Source: Pseudocercospora fijiensis CIRAD86 (lineage: Eukaryota; Ascomycota; Dothideomycetes; Mycosphaerellales; Mycosphaerellaceae). Taken from it: DNA of 64,000 nucleotides. Positions 44,253 to 56,800 of the stretch are shown piece after piece (the first letter of the stretch is position 1; every line of letters starts with the position of its first letter). The notes below the pieces were generated by a model, which worked only from the letters and a program-made list of their open reading frames with translations, did not search any database and had not been told where the DNA came from. The DNA is taken from contig NW_006921532.1 of assembly GCF_000340215.1 (NCBI RefSeq), positions 7,605,910-7,669,909 of the forward strand, given 5' to 3'. The position numbers and the translations under genes are program-made.

Positions 44253-44257
44253 CCTAG

Positions 44258-44594
44258 TAACATTTACCCGGTATTCTATACCGACCTTCTAAGACTTACG
44301 AGCCGGGACCCCCTTCTAGGGTAGGTAACCGACGACGAATAGCCGGACCCTATCTTAATCGAGACGTATAAAGAGTAGCAGGTCGAAGAAATCCTATATG
44401 CCCGAAAAAAGAAGCGAGGCCGAGGGCGAGAAGTACTCGTAAAATAGAGCGGATACTATAAACCTACGTAGGAACCCCTAGACTATATCGCGGATACCTC
44501 CGCGCTAGACGACTTCGAAGCGAAATATAGACAAATCGAGGAGAACGACGGGCCTCTAGGAGATTAGGAGAAGAGAGGAAAACGGAAGAAATAA
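44258..44594 (+). pseudogene. G1 pol, part 3 (chromodomain)
   Basis: After the CCTAG duplication the G1 frame resumes with YPVFYTDLLRL, then a chromodomain: EEILYARKKKRGRGREVLVK-stop-SGYYKPT-stop-EPLDYIADTSAL, where the stops are at the expected Trp positions (VKWSGY, TWEP). TAA at about 44,592-44,594. A C-terminal chromodomain marks G1 as a chromovirus. Confidence 0.88.
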
Positions 44595-45916
44595 CGCGGT
44601 AACCTAGAGTTTTTCCGCGAAGTAACGGGTTTATAGATTCTAGGGACTTTTGCTAACTTCTAGAGTTTAGATTTTCTTACTAACTTATTAGACTTAGAAT
44701 TACTAGAATACTAGAGAGGAGAAACATAATTTAGAGCTAAGAAGAATTTTATTCGGGTATTTATAAGTAAGTATCGGGTCTCCGCCCGAAATTAGAAGGT
44801 TACCTTAGGACTATAAAAAAATAATAATAACATATCCGAAACTACCTAGAAACCCCTAGAAAACCTACGGAAACCTTTACTCCTCTAGCGGACCTAGACG
44901 ATTATTGCTAAAATAGAGGGCGGTCGGAACGCTACTAAAAAAGAGAGGTTAGCGAGAGAAAGTCGAAGGGCAGCGAGGAACTTACGTCTAAGTCTATTAA
45001 GCTACGATATTAGCGACGGTGTTCGTTACCTCCGAGGCGATAGCGCTAAAACAAACGGTTAGCGAGGGTTTTGTCGCGGGAAACAGAGAATCTTACTTAG
45101 ATAACAACCCCTACGGCTAGAGAGACTTAAGGGCTTTCTAGGCCTTAAGAACCTTAAGAAGCTCGGAGTGCTTCTCGGCGATATTAGCGCGGGTCGCGCG
45201 GGTATAGCTAGCGTAGGCTACGTAGGCTATTTAAGGACTAAATAGTTAGCGAGAGATTTAATATAGGAATCGCGATAACTTATAGTAGAGCGTAGGCAAT
45301 TCTCTTACAAGCGTAATTAGCGCAAGCCCTCGAGCTAGCGGGCTTAAGAAAAGTTAGCGGACCCTACGATAAATCGGACGGGAACCTTATAGATTAGTCG
45401 GCGCAGTCTTCGCCGGAGTTATAGTAACTAACGTAGTAAATTCGACGAGCTATCTAGGACAAGTTAATTTTGCGAAGGGAACTAAGGAGGAAGGGGAGGG
45501 ACTTGCGGTATTAGTAGTAGTAGTAGAGGTATATATAAAGAAAAGAGGAAGAAGAAGAAGAAGAGGGAAATATTAATACTCCTAGAAGGCGACGCTAAAG
45601 TAAAGGTCGCGAAAGTAAGGGAAAGCGCGATTATAGGTAAAGCGTTTAAAAGCGCAGTTACGGCGCGTTCTAGAAAGCGGTAAGCAGGTAAAAGAGCGCG
45701 GTTTAGCAGTCGCGAAGAAAGTTATAGTCGTTAAAACCCTAGGTACGGCAACCCCGACCGGAAAGTAGCGGAAACCCCGATCGCAAAGGAGGAAACTACG
45801 AGCGCGTTACTCTAGAGAAGCTTAGATAGGTACAGATCTAACGGATAAAGTAATAGCGATAGAAACTACGGAGGGCTTTCTATCCCCGCTAAGGAAGGGG
45901 AGGAGGATAGGGGTAA
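44595..45916 (+). other. G1 3' region with a weak long frame
   Basis: 1.3 kb between pol and the 3' LTR, longer than usual for a chromovirus. The pol frame can be continued for about 430 codons with RIP-type stops at about one in twenty codons; it reads Arg/Lys/Ser-rich (KKERLARESRRAARNLRLS, RGIYKEKRKKKKKREI). This may be an extra ORF or chance. It ends with the polypurine stretch GGAAGGGGAGGAGGATAGGG before the LTR. Confidence 0.35.
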
Positions 45917-46103
45917 TATAAAGGGCTACGCCCTAGATAGAAAGCGCTAGCCTTAGGCATTCGGCCTACGCGACTCTAACCTACTACTTAGCGCTTAGCG
46001 CACCGCACAAAACTATTCGGATTTACGTAGATAGACTTAGCTCTTTATCGAACCTATTAAGTCCTACATCTAGCATCTGCGTACGCGTTGCTTACCCGTA
46101 ACA
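45917..46103 (+). repeat. G1 3' LTR
   Basis: 187 bp, TATAAAGGGC to CCCGTAACA, followed by the TSD CTACG (46,104-46,108). Its CpA/TpG content is slightly higher than that of the 5' copy. Confidence 0.92.
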
Positions 46104-46108
46104 CTACG

Positions 46109-46773
46109 CCGTACGCACTCGTATATAGTAAGAAAGTCGATCGCGAGTACTTTCTAAAGGGCCTCGAGTTAGTTTAGTTAAAAATAAAGGGGGGTATTAC
46201 TACTACTATTTCCGACGTAGACGAGAACTCGATAGCGAGAAGTCGCGCGCAGGTACATATAGCGAAGAAGTTAGTCGGATAGCCCTAATTAAGGACCTCT
46301 AGGTGTTAACTTAGTATATAGCGATATATTAAGAATCGGTATGTTTAGATAGGCGGATAGCTATAGAAGTAGGCTCGGCTAAATTAGTATAACTTAGCGC
46401 GCACACGTCGTATATACGAGATTTTTAGATCGTTAGACTCGCAATTAGTAGGGCTACAACCTCCTTATATTGGATTTGCTAGTTGTCGTTAGTGTAGCGA
46501 GATCGTATTTTAATAGCGGAATCTACGATAAAAATTAGCAGTTTAGCTTTAGGCCTTTAGGCAAAGGATTAGGTAGAGTAGTATATAATTGGTTATTCGG
46601 AAAGACGGAAGCTAGCCCTAATTTAAATCTATTACGTACAATCTGACCAATTCACTACCGCGCAACGTAATCCTTAATATATAAAGGCCTAAACGGAGGT
46701 AGTACCGCCGTAAAAAGGCGATAAAGGAGGTTTAAAGCTATAGGTAGAGTTACTATATAGTAGCCGTAGCCTA
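46109..46773. other. host DNA right of G1, upstream of the MULE gene
   Basis: Contiguous with 17,961-18,147 before the G1 insertion. A readable stretch on the plus strand near 46,112-46,265 (VYSKKVDREYFLKGLELV, ISDVDENSIARSRAQVHIAK) hints at another decayed ORF, but I cannot assign it. No MULE terminal repeat was recognised. Confidence 0.35.
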
Positions 46774-47569
46774 ATGTCGACGGAATACCTTTATAGTATA
46801 GATCGGCGGTATTTAGATAATATTATTATAGATTAGAGGTCTAATGCGGCGTAGTAGGTAAGGGATAATTATATCTACCTTACGATATATAAAATAGAGG
46901 CTAGATACGACGGACTCGACCCCTAGTTATATAAAGAGCTAGATAAGGAGTTTATAGTATCTAAGGACCTAGTGCTACCGTTTCTCGATAAGATAATAGT
47001 ATAGTATGCTATTGGGTATACTACCGTACGCTTTATACTTCGTACGGTCGGTAAGGCGGCTAGTCCTATATAGGGCGGCGCTAGTGCTAAGAGTGTTATA
47101 ACTAGTGTTAGTAGTAGTAGTAGTAATAGTAGTAGTAGTAGTATTATAGTCGGCGGCAGCGGGGTTAGTTAGTAAGAACAACTTCCTCCCTTAGAAATCG
47201 AGACTGCCTCTTAACCTGCGTATATCTTTAGTAACAACGACGAATATAGTAACTAGTCTAAGTCGGAAACAGAAGAATACTAAGCAGGCTCGTTTGCTAC
47301 TATCGAGAACCCCGAAAACCGTATATTTAATAGCATTATAGCCGCCGAGGAATACGTAGAAACCTTCGCTTTAGAGAAGGGCCTCAAGACGAAGAAGATA
47401 GGCTATAAGCTTAATAAGGACAACGTACTCTAGCGGATAACACGCCGCTACGCGCGGTATTTAATACCTATAATATAGAAAGCAATAAAAGACAAACGAG
47501 AGGCACGGCGGCAGCTTAATCTAATAGTAAAGATACGAGAAGGTTACTCTAAGCTATACGATTACTTAT
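46774..47569 (+). pseudogene. MULE-type transposase gene, 5' part
   Basis: The ATG at 46,774 opens MSTEYLYSIDRRYLDN and a frame with RIP stops through a Ser run (about 47,105-47,150). An N-terminal domain follows: ENPENRIFNSIIAAEEYVETF and ALEKGLKTKKIGYKLNKD, then RRYARYL. The layout (P-x-x-x-x-F-x-S-x-x-A-x-x-Y...FA-x-x-x-G) resembles the FAR1-like DNA-binding domain that precedes MULE transposases. The gene is cut by the G3 compound insertion after LYDYL; the last five bases are the TSD CTTAT. It resumes in frame at 59,564. Confidence 0.7.
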
Positions 47570-47766
47570 TGTAAGAAGGGTTATGTTAGCAGGTAGATAG
47601 GGTAGTAGTGAATTAGTATAGTATTCGATAAGGATCTAGGAGGAGAGGGAGGAAGGCAGGAGAGTTAGCCTAACGCTAAGCGCTAAGCCCTACCTAAGGC
47701 ATCGAGACCCTAGCTTTACTCGGCCTAGTTACATGCTAATTACGTATAGCCTCTTTAGCCCTAATA
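47570..47766 (-). repeat. G3c 3' LTR (outer left)
   Basis: 197 bp, TGTAAGAAGG to CCCTAATA on the plus strand, the reverse complement of the G3 LTRs at 22-36 kb. Confidence 0.9.
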
Positions 47767-49005
47767 TACGCTTCCCTTCTAAAGGCCGCGCCCTCGTAGC
47801 CTGCCTATATTCTAATCCCGACCTCTATTGCCGCTAACTTAGCAAGTCTAATAAGCTGCTTAGCCGCGCTAAATTAAACACTTAACTACCTAATTACGTA
47901 ACTATATCAAACCTCACCTCCAAACAATACAATGTACAACTCTAACTGCGCTATCTCTATATACAATAAGCTATAAAGTAATATATATCTATAAGAATTA
48001 AGGGCCTTCGACTAATTACAATACGAGCGCGTCTTCCCTACTACAATAGATAGACGTACGAGGTATTACAGCCCTACCTCCGTTCTAAGTAATATCGTAT
48101 CGAGTTCTTTGCGTCTACTCTTAAAAGACCTAGCAATGTCCGCTTCCGAGGGTTGTCCGCTTCTAAGGGTTTGTCCGTTCCGAGGGTTGCTCTTGTTATT
48201 ACGAGAGCTATTATTTACTATCGTAGTTTTACTAGCCCCAATTGGTTAGGTTTAGTAGCCTTTAAGTGTCAACTAATTATATCTTTTTAAAAAACTCAGT
48301 TCTTCTAGTTTCTATAGGTAAAGGCTATTATAAGTATAGTAGTAGAGGTTCGCCTCGCTTAAAGGGTTAGATAGATCGAGGAGTAACCTATTGTCCGCAA
48401 GATCGACCCCGGCTAGCTTAGCTCTATAGTTTTGCCCTTAGTTAGTCTATTAGTCGCTTAATCTTTTAGGCGGCTTAAAGTTTTAACTTAGCCTTAAAGT
48501 TTTAATCAAAGTTTTAATTAAGGTGCCTTAGGCTCGTAGTATAGGTAAGGTTATGTCTATAGGCTTAGTAACAATAGCAAGTAATGTCGATAATAGCGGC
48601 GCTAGTCGTCTTAGCGCTAACTTTACCTTGCTTCTAATTTCCTTCTTTAACTAATAACAACTCGGCAATACCGTTACTAATATAGGCGCGCGCCGTTTCT
48701 TCTAATACACCGCCGGCACTATCCGCTACGCGCACGCCTTCGCCGATCGCTTAGGCCTCGAGGCCTCGTTAGAAGAAAGGAACAAGAGGGGGACTTAAAT
48801 ACTAAAAGGAGGGCCTTATTGCGTGCGCTAGTAAAGGGGTAGATCCCTTAAAAGAGTAGGCGATTGGTTAACAGTTATAGCGCGTTTGTTAATGCTTAGT
48901 GCGCGTCTACTATAGTAGTATAGTCTTATTGTCCTAGTTTGTTAGCCTCTAATTAGTTAGCTAATAGCACCCCGGGGGTGCTATTAATCCTAAGCCTTAG
49001 TAACA
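47767..49005 (-). other. G3c 3' non-coding region
   Basis: Homologous in reverse to 28,257-29,509. No gene; the polypurine tract lies next to the LTR. Confidence 0.6.
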
Positions 49006-52000
49006 TTACGAGCTTTTAGCCTTCTTCTTGTTCTTCACACTAGTCTAATACTTATCTAACAACTTAGTTATATCTTTAAAAGAGGCTTTAGCTTCCTACG
49101 AGTCCTATTTAGGTAAATAGCCTTGCTATCTTAGCAGGTACTCCTTCTTGCCTTTCCTAGTCCGGTGCTATAGGATACGTTCTATAGACTATAGCTCTTT
49201 ACCGTCGGCTAGTATTTCTTTATGTTTAGTAGGGGCTTCTTTATTAGGGTCTCCGCGGTAGTAGTATAGTTTGAGGAGGGAGATATAGAAGGTATTATAG
49301 ATAGTATAGTATAGTAGGAGCTATAACTAATAGGCCTAGCTATTGCCCTTCGGTTCTCGGATTCGGAATAGGCTAATGTATCTTAGTGCGAGCTTAGGCC
49401 TTATTTTGCTATTAGGAGATAGGTGTTTACGAATGCGGAGATTCTTTGTACTAAGTATAACTATGTTACCTTGTTTAAAGGTCATTAGCGTATAGTGCTT
49501 GTCGTAGTAGGTCTTTTAGTACTCTTAAGCCTTTGTCAACTTCTCGGCTATCTTAGTATAGATTTCTCGCATCTTCTGAACCCTCTTAATAGCCGCTAGT
49601 GTTTCGGGTACTTAACGCGCTTCCCTTTCCTTGCGCTCGGCCTCGAGCGAGGTAAATGGATCTTATAGTAAGGCAGCGTTCTAGCCTATTACAGCAAAAT
49701 AAGGGGAGACCTTAGTAGATAAGTAGACACTATTATTGTATACGAATTTAGCTAGTTGTAGGAGGTTGACCTAGTCCTCGGGGTTCTTATTAATATAACT
49801 GCGCAGGTACTGCTATAGGGTAGCATTCTGCCTCTCTATTTAACCGTTAGTCTGTAGATAGAAGGCTATCGATAGCCGATGTTTTAGTCTTAGCTATAGG
49901 CATATTTCGCTCTAATAGTGCGATATAAATGTCGAGCCCCTATCGGAGACTATCCCCTTAGGGGTTCCCTAATAGGTATAGAAGATATTAGTCTATAGCG
50001 CCTCTACTATATTAAGAGTAGTCTAATCCTTGCACGCCGGGATATGTCGAGCGCCCTTAGTAAGTCGATCTACTATAATAAGGATAGTATTATACACTTC
50101 CCTCCTACGCTTAGTAGGCGGAAGTCCTATAATAAAGTCTATTATAAGCTCTGCAAATGGCTTCTTTAGAATAGGGAGTAAAGACAACTCGCCGAATAGC
50201 AAGTGCTTCGGCGCTTTAACTCGTTAATATACGGCATACGTATTTACGTAGTCCTTTATGTCCCGCTTACTATTTAGCTAGTAGTATGTGCGCGATAGTA
50301 GCTCGTACGACCTCTCTATACTATAGTAACCGGCAAGCTTACTATTATAGTATCGCTTAAGAAGTTCTTGTCGGATCGAATGTTTAGCGGGGATATAGTA
50401 TCTACCCTTAAACTTTAAATAACCTTTGTTATCGATCGACTAATTGTTACTCTTACTAGATCGAGTCTTTCGCCTACTTACAAGCTTATCGATACGTTTA
50501 GTAGCAAAGGCGTCCCTCTACTAAGCCCGTAACAGCTTATCTGTAAACGATTAACTATCCCTATTTGTAAGGTTATTTAATAGCACCCTCGCTATTAAAC
50601 GAGGTACGTATTATATATATCTAATAGCACTAGCAGCCGGATTAACTGTATTAGTGCTTTAATCGCTGTTACTATATATAGCGATATCGACTAGGGAGTT
50701 ATTATAACTTCTCCTATCTATGTCCTTAGCTCTTGCCTTAATACGCACTGTTAATATAGCAAGAGCATTAATATACTTCAAGCCGTCGCAGAGTCCGGTA
50801 AGCCGCTTATCCTGCGCGTGCTTATTAATAATACGGGCTATAGCAATCTTATGCTATAGGGTTAGAAACAATGAATTAATAGATTACTAAGTCCCGCTGT
50901 CGTAATTAGGTCGCCTCGATAGGCTATTAGCAGGGTTGCTTACGCCTAGCCGATATAATATATTAAAATCAAACCTAGCGAGGTAGACGGCCTATCTAGC
51001 CTATCGACCTATAACCCTAGTAACCTTCGTAATTCTACGGAGGTTGTTATAGTCTATATAGACCTGTATTGTGTATTAAGCCCTATCGAGGTAGTGCCTC
51101 TAATACTTAAAGGCCTCGACAATAGCTAAGAGCTCTTGCTCGTAGGTCTCGTAGCGGCGCTTAGCGTTAATTATCTTCCTCGAGAAGAAGGCAATCGGGT
51201 GCTAATAATAGTTATTATCTGATTGCTAGGATATAATAGCCGATATAGCGAACTGTAAAGCGTTAGTCTTAATTTGGATCTGCTTATTTAGCACGAAATA
51301 GTGTAACAAGGGGACTTTAGTGAATCGCTTCTTTAAACCGTTAAAAGCGGCTTATGCTCTATTAGTCTATTTAAACTCTCTAGTTAGGTTAGCCTTAGTT
51401 TTAGTAAGCTTAGTTAGGGGCATTACATACCGTAAATAGCCCTTAATAAAGCGACGATAGAAATTAGCGAAGCCGAGGAATGATTAAAGCTCCTTAATAC
51501 TAGTAGGCGTTAGCTACTTAGTAATGGTCTTAATCCGGTTAGGATTAGCCTTAACACCCTTAGTTAATACGAGGAAGCTAAGGAAGGACACCTCCTTAGC
51601 AGCGAAGGCACATTCAGAAGGCTTGCAATATAGTCTATAGGCCCGTAGGCGGTCGAGTACCTTACGTACTATAGCCTAGTACTCTACAATATTAGGCGAA
51701 TAGGTATAGACTAGGATGTTATCTAGGTAAACTATACAGAGGTAATCTAATAGGCCCGAAAGGGCCCGATTAATATAGGACTAGAATGTAGCAGGGGCAT
51801 TAGCTAGCCTAAATAGCATAACTAAGTACTCGAAATAGCTATAACGAGTGCGAAAGGCCGTCTTCTATTTATCGCCTTTGCGAATACAGATACGATAGTA
51901 CGCATCCTTAATGTCTAGTATAGTATAGAAGTAAGCCCTAGAAAGGCGATCGAGGGTCTTATTAATAAGCGGAAGTAGACAGCGGTCTTTAATAGTAATA

Positions 52001-52429
52001 GTATTAAGTCTACGGTAATCGACGCATAAACGTAGGCTACTATCCTTCTTTAGAACAAACAGGATAGGTGCACTAGTAGGGCTGTTACTATACCGAATGC
52101 GGCTATTAGCTAGGTTTTCCTCTAGGTACTTACGTAGTATAGCAAGCTCTCGTTTACTAAGGTTATAGAGGGGGCTAAAAGGAACCTCTTTGCCCTCTAT
52201 AATGTTAATCTTATAATCCGTCTCTTTAAACATAGGCAATATCGATGCTAGGTAGTGTTTAAACACATTAATATAGGTCTCTCGGATAGGCTCTAGTATA
52301 CGAGCAAGCTAATTAGGATCTATGCTATTAGGGGGCATAGGCTTATTATTATTACCGAGTAGGTCGACCGTCGGATTAGCTAGGGTTAGGTTGCTAATAA
52401 ATAGGACCCTAATATTATTAGGGCACTCG
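49006..52429 (-). pseudogene. G3c pol, truncated at the 5' side
   Basis: The minus strand from 52,429 to TAA 49,006-49,008 has RT stop-free at 52,266-51,865 (LFVLKKDSSLRLCVDYRRLN, TILDIKDAYYRI). The active box is YLDN (about 51,713-51,730). RNase H, integrase and the chromodomain-like tail follow. gag and protease are missing because the sequence passes directly into the middle LTR at 52,430. Confidence 0.85.
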
Positions 52430-52633
52430 TATAAGAAGGGTTATATTAGCAGGTAGATAGGGTGTAGGTAAATTAGTATAGTATTCGATAGAGATCTAAA
52501 AGGAGAGGGAGGAAGGCAGGCCGCAGGCTAGTTAGCCTAACGCTAAGCGCTAAGCCCTGCCTAAGGTACTAAGACCCTAGCTTTACTCGGCCTAATTATA
52601 TACCAATTACGTATAGCCTCTTTAGCCCTAATA
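52430..52633 (-). repeat. middle LTR (G3d 3' LTR)
   Basis: 204 bp, like the other G3 LTRs but with a 7-bp extra block (CCGCAGG near 52,520). It is followed inward by the normal G3 polypurine region, so it is the 3' LTR of G3d. Confidence 0.85.
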
Positions 52634-53896
52634 CACGCTTCCCTTCTAAAGGCCGCGCCCTCGTAGCTTGTCTATATTCTAATCTCGACCTCTATTGCTA
52701 CTAACTTAGCAGGTCTAATAAGCTGCTTAGTCCGCGCTAAATTGAACACTTAACTACCTGATTATATAACTATATTAAACCTCACTTCTAACATAATACA
52801 ATATGCAACTCTAACTGCGCTATTCTTATATATAATAAAGTAATATATATCTACGAGAATTGAGGGCCTTCGACTAATTACAATACGAGCGCGTCTTCCC
52901 TACTATAATAGGTAGACGTACGAGGTATTGCAGCCCTGCCTCCGCTCTAAGTAATGTCGTACCGAGTTCTTTGCGTCTACTCTTAAAAGACCTAGAAATG
53001 TCCGCTTCCGAGGGTTTGTCCGTTTCCGAGGGATTGTTCTTATTATTACGAGGACTATTATTGTTCGTAGTTTCGCTAGCCCTAATTAGTTAGGTTTAGT
53101 AGCCTTCAAGTATCAACTAATTATATCTTTTTAAAAAACACAGCTCGTCTAGTTTCTATAGGTAAAGGCTATTATAAGTATAGTAGTAGAGGTTCGCCTC
53201 GCTTAAAGGGTTAGATAGATCGAGGAGTAACCTATTGTCTGTAAGATCGACCCCGGCTAGCTTAGCTCTATAGTTTTGCCCTTAGTTAGTTAGTCTATTA
53301 GTCGCTTAATCTTTTAAGCGGCTCAAAGTTTTGATTAAAGTTTTGATTAAACCTTTGATATAGCCATTCTTTTAACTTGTCTAGTAGGGTACGCTCCGGC
53401 TCGTAGTGCAGGTAAGGTTGTGTCTATAGGCGCAGCGGCAATAGCAAGTAATATTAATAATAGCGGCGCTAGTCGTCTTAGCGCTAACTTTACCTTGCTT
53501 CTAATTTCCTTCTTTAACTAATAACAACTCGGCAACACCGTTACTAACATAGCCGTGTCCTTCCTTTCTTAAATAGCAACACACTCCGCAACACCGTTAC
53601 TAATATAGGCGTGTGCCGTTTCTTCTAACACACCGCCGGCACTATCCGCTATGCGCGCGCCTTCGCCGATCGCTTAGGCCTCGAGGCCTCGTTAGAATAA
53701 GGGAACAAGAGGGGGACCTATAGGGCGCGTTAGTAAAGAGGTAGAGCCCTTAAAAGAGCATACGATTGATTGATTAACGCGTCGTAGCGCGCCGGGTGTA
53801 GTCTTATTGTCCTTTATTACTAACAATTGCTTGTCTCTAATTAGTTAGCTAATAGTACCCCGGGGGTAGTATTAATCCTAGGCCTTAATAGTAACA
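52634..53896 (-). other. G3d 3' non-coding region
   Basis: Homologous to the other G3 3' regions, with a local extra stretch near 53,345-53,395 and a partial internal duplication near 53,535-53,640 (ACACCGTTACTAA twice). No gene. Confidence 0.55.
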
Positions 53897-56800
53897 TTAT
53901 AAGCTTTTAGCCTTCTTCTTGTTCTTTACGCTAGTCTAATACTTATCTAACAACTCGGTTATGTCCTTAAAGGAATCTTTAGCTTCCTATAAGTCCTATT
54001 CTAGTAAATAGCCTTGCTATCTTAATAGGTACTCCTTCTTGCCTTGTCTAGTCCGATAGTTTAGGATACGTTCTATAGACTATAGTTCTTCGCTATTAGC
54101 TAAGACTTCTTCTAACTTAGTAGGCGCTTTATCGCCTTCGCGTTAGTAGTACGGTTTAAGGAGGGAGATATAGAAGGTATTATAGATAGTATAATAAGGT
54201 AGAAGCTATAACTAGTAGGCCTAGCTATTGCCCTTCGGTTCTCGGATTCGGAATAGGCTAATGAACCGTAGTGCCAGTTTAGGGCGTGTTTTGCTATCGG
54301 GTAATAGGTGTTTGCGGATGCGGAGGTTCTTTATACTAAGCATAACTATGTCGCCTTGCTTAAAGGTTATCGGTATATAACGCTTATTATAGTAGGTCTT
54401 TTAGTACTCTTAAGCCTTTGTTAGCTTCTTAGCTATCTTAGTATAGATTTCTCGCATCTTTTGAACCCTCTTAATAGCCGCTAGTATCTTAGGTTAACCC
54501 GCTTCCCTTTCCTTACGCTCGGCCTCGAGCGATAGGGGATCTTATAGTATAGCTGCGTTCTAGCCTATTATAGCTATATATAGTAACACCTTAGTTAATA
54601 AGTAGACACTGTTATTATATACGAATTCAGCTAGCTATAGGAGGTTAACCTAGTCGTTAGGGTTCTCGTTAATATAACTGCGTAGGTACTGCTATAGGGT
54701 AGCATTCTGCCTTTTAGTCTGCCTATCTGTTTGTAGATAGAATGCTATAGACAGGCGATACTTAAGTCTCAGCTATAGGCAAATCTTACTCTAATAGTAA
54801 GATATGAATATCGAGCCCCGGTCGGAGACTATCCCCTTAGGGGTTCCCTAATAGCTATAGAAGATATTGTTCTATAACGACTTAGCTAGGTTAATAGCCG
54901 TCTAATCCTTTCGGGTAGGAATGTAACGAGCGCCCTTAGTAAACCGATCTACGACAACTAGGATAGCATTATATATATCCTTGCTACCCCTGCGCTTAGT
55001 AGGCGGGAGGCCTATAATGAAATCTATTGTAAGCTTAGCAAATAGCTTCTTTAGAATAGGGAGTGAAGACAACTCGCTAAATAGTAAGTGCTTTAGTGCT
55101 TTAACTCGTTAATATACGGCATACGTGTTTACGTAGTCCTTTATATCCCGCTTACTATTTGGCTAGTAGTATATACGCGATAGTAGCTCGTGCGACCTCT
55201 CTATACTATAGTAACCGGCAAGCTTACTATTATAGTGTCGCTTAAGAAGCTCTTATCGGATCGAATATTTAGCGGGGACATAGTATCTGCCCTTAAACTT
55301 TAAATAACCTTTGTTATCGATCGACTAGTTATTACTCTTACTAGATCGAGTCTTTCGCCTACTTATAAGCTTGTCTATACGTTTAGTAGCAAAGGCGTCC
55401 CTCTGCTAAGCCCGTAATAGCTTATCTATAAACGATTAACTATCCCTATTTGTAAGGTTATTTAACAGTACCCTCGCTATTAAACGAGGTACGTATTGTA
55501 TGTATCTAATAGCACTAGTAGCCGGATTAACTATATTAGTGCTTCGATCGCTATTACTATATATAGCGATATCGACTAGGGAGTTATTATAACTTCTCCT
55601 ATCTGTGTCCTTAGCTCTTGCCTTAACACGTACTGTTAATATAGTAAGAGTATTAATATGCTTCAAGCCGTCGCGGAGTCCGGTAAGCCGCTTATCCTAC
55701 GCGTACTTATTAACAATACAGGCTATAGCAATCTTATACTATAGGGTTGGAAACAATAAATTAATAGATTGCTAAGTCCCGCTATCGTAATTAGGTCGCC
55801 TCGATAGGCTATTAGCAGGGTTGCTTACGCCTAGCCGATATAATATATTAAAATCAAACCTAGCGAGGTAGACGGCCTATCTAGCCTGTCGACCTATAAC
55901 CCTAGTAACCTTCGTAATTCTACGGAGGTTGTTATAGTCCGTATAGACCTAAATAGTGTACTATGCACTATCGAGATAGTGCCTCTAATACTTAAAGGCC
56001 TCGACAATAGCTAGGAGCTCTTGCTCGTATGTCTCGTAGCTACGCTCTATATTAATTATCTTCCTCGAGAAGAAGGCAATCGGGTGCTAGTAATAGTCAT
56101 TATCTGATTGCTAGGATATAATAGCCGATATAGCGAACTGTAAAGCGTTAGTCTCAATTTGGATCTGCTTATTTAGTACGAAATAGTGTAATAAGGGGAC
56201 TTTAGTAAAGCGTCGCTTTAGACCGTTAAAAGCGGCTTGTACTCTATTAGTCCATTTAAACTCTCTAGTCGGGTTAGCCTTAGTTTTAGTAAGCTTAGTT
56301 AGTAGTATTACGTGCCGCGAGTAACCTTCGATAAATCGACGGTAGAAGTTAGTAAAACCTAGGAATAATTGAAGCTCTTTAATACTAGTAGGCGTCGGCT
56401 ACTTAGTAATAGTCTTAATCCGATTAGGATTAGCCTTAACACCCTTAGTTAATACGAGGAAGCTAAGGAAGGACACCTCTTTAGTAGCAAAGATGCATTT
56501 AGAAGGCTTGCAATACAAGCTATAGGCCCTTAGGCGATCGAGTACCTTACGGACTATAGCCTAGTGTTCCGCAATGTTAGGAGAGTGTATATAAACTAGG
56601 ATGTCATCTAGGTAAACTATACAGAGGTAATCTAATAGGCCTAATAGGGCCCGATTAATATAGGACTAGAATGTAGTAGGGGCATTAGCTAGCCTAAATA
56701 GCATAACTAAGTACTTAAAATAGCTATAGCGAGTACGAAAGGCTGTCTTCTATTCATCGCCCTTACGAATACGGATGCGGTAATAGGCGTCCTTAATGTC

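Larger units (their letters stand above)
18148..46103 (+). mobile_element. G1: Ty3/Gypsy chromovirus, split by nested insertions
   Basis: Two 187-bp LTRs (18,148-18,334 and 45,917-46,103) flanked by the same 5-bp duplication, CTACG (18,143-18,147 and 46,104-46,108), define one element. Its gag-pol reads on the plus strand in pieces: gag and protease/RT/RNase H at 18,425-22,221, integrase core at 36,549-37,349, chromodomain at 44,258-44,594. Removing G3a/G3b and G2 restores the frame at both breaks. Without the insertions the element would be about 6.7 kb. It is RIPed and nonfunctional. Confidence 0.92.
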
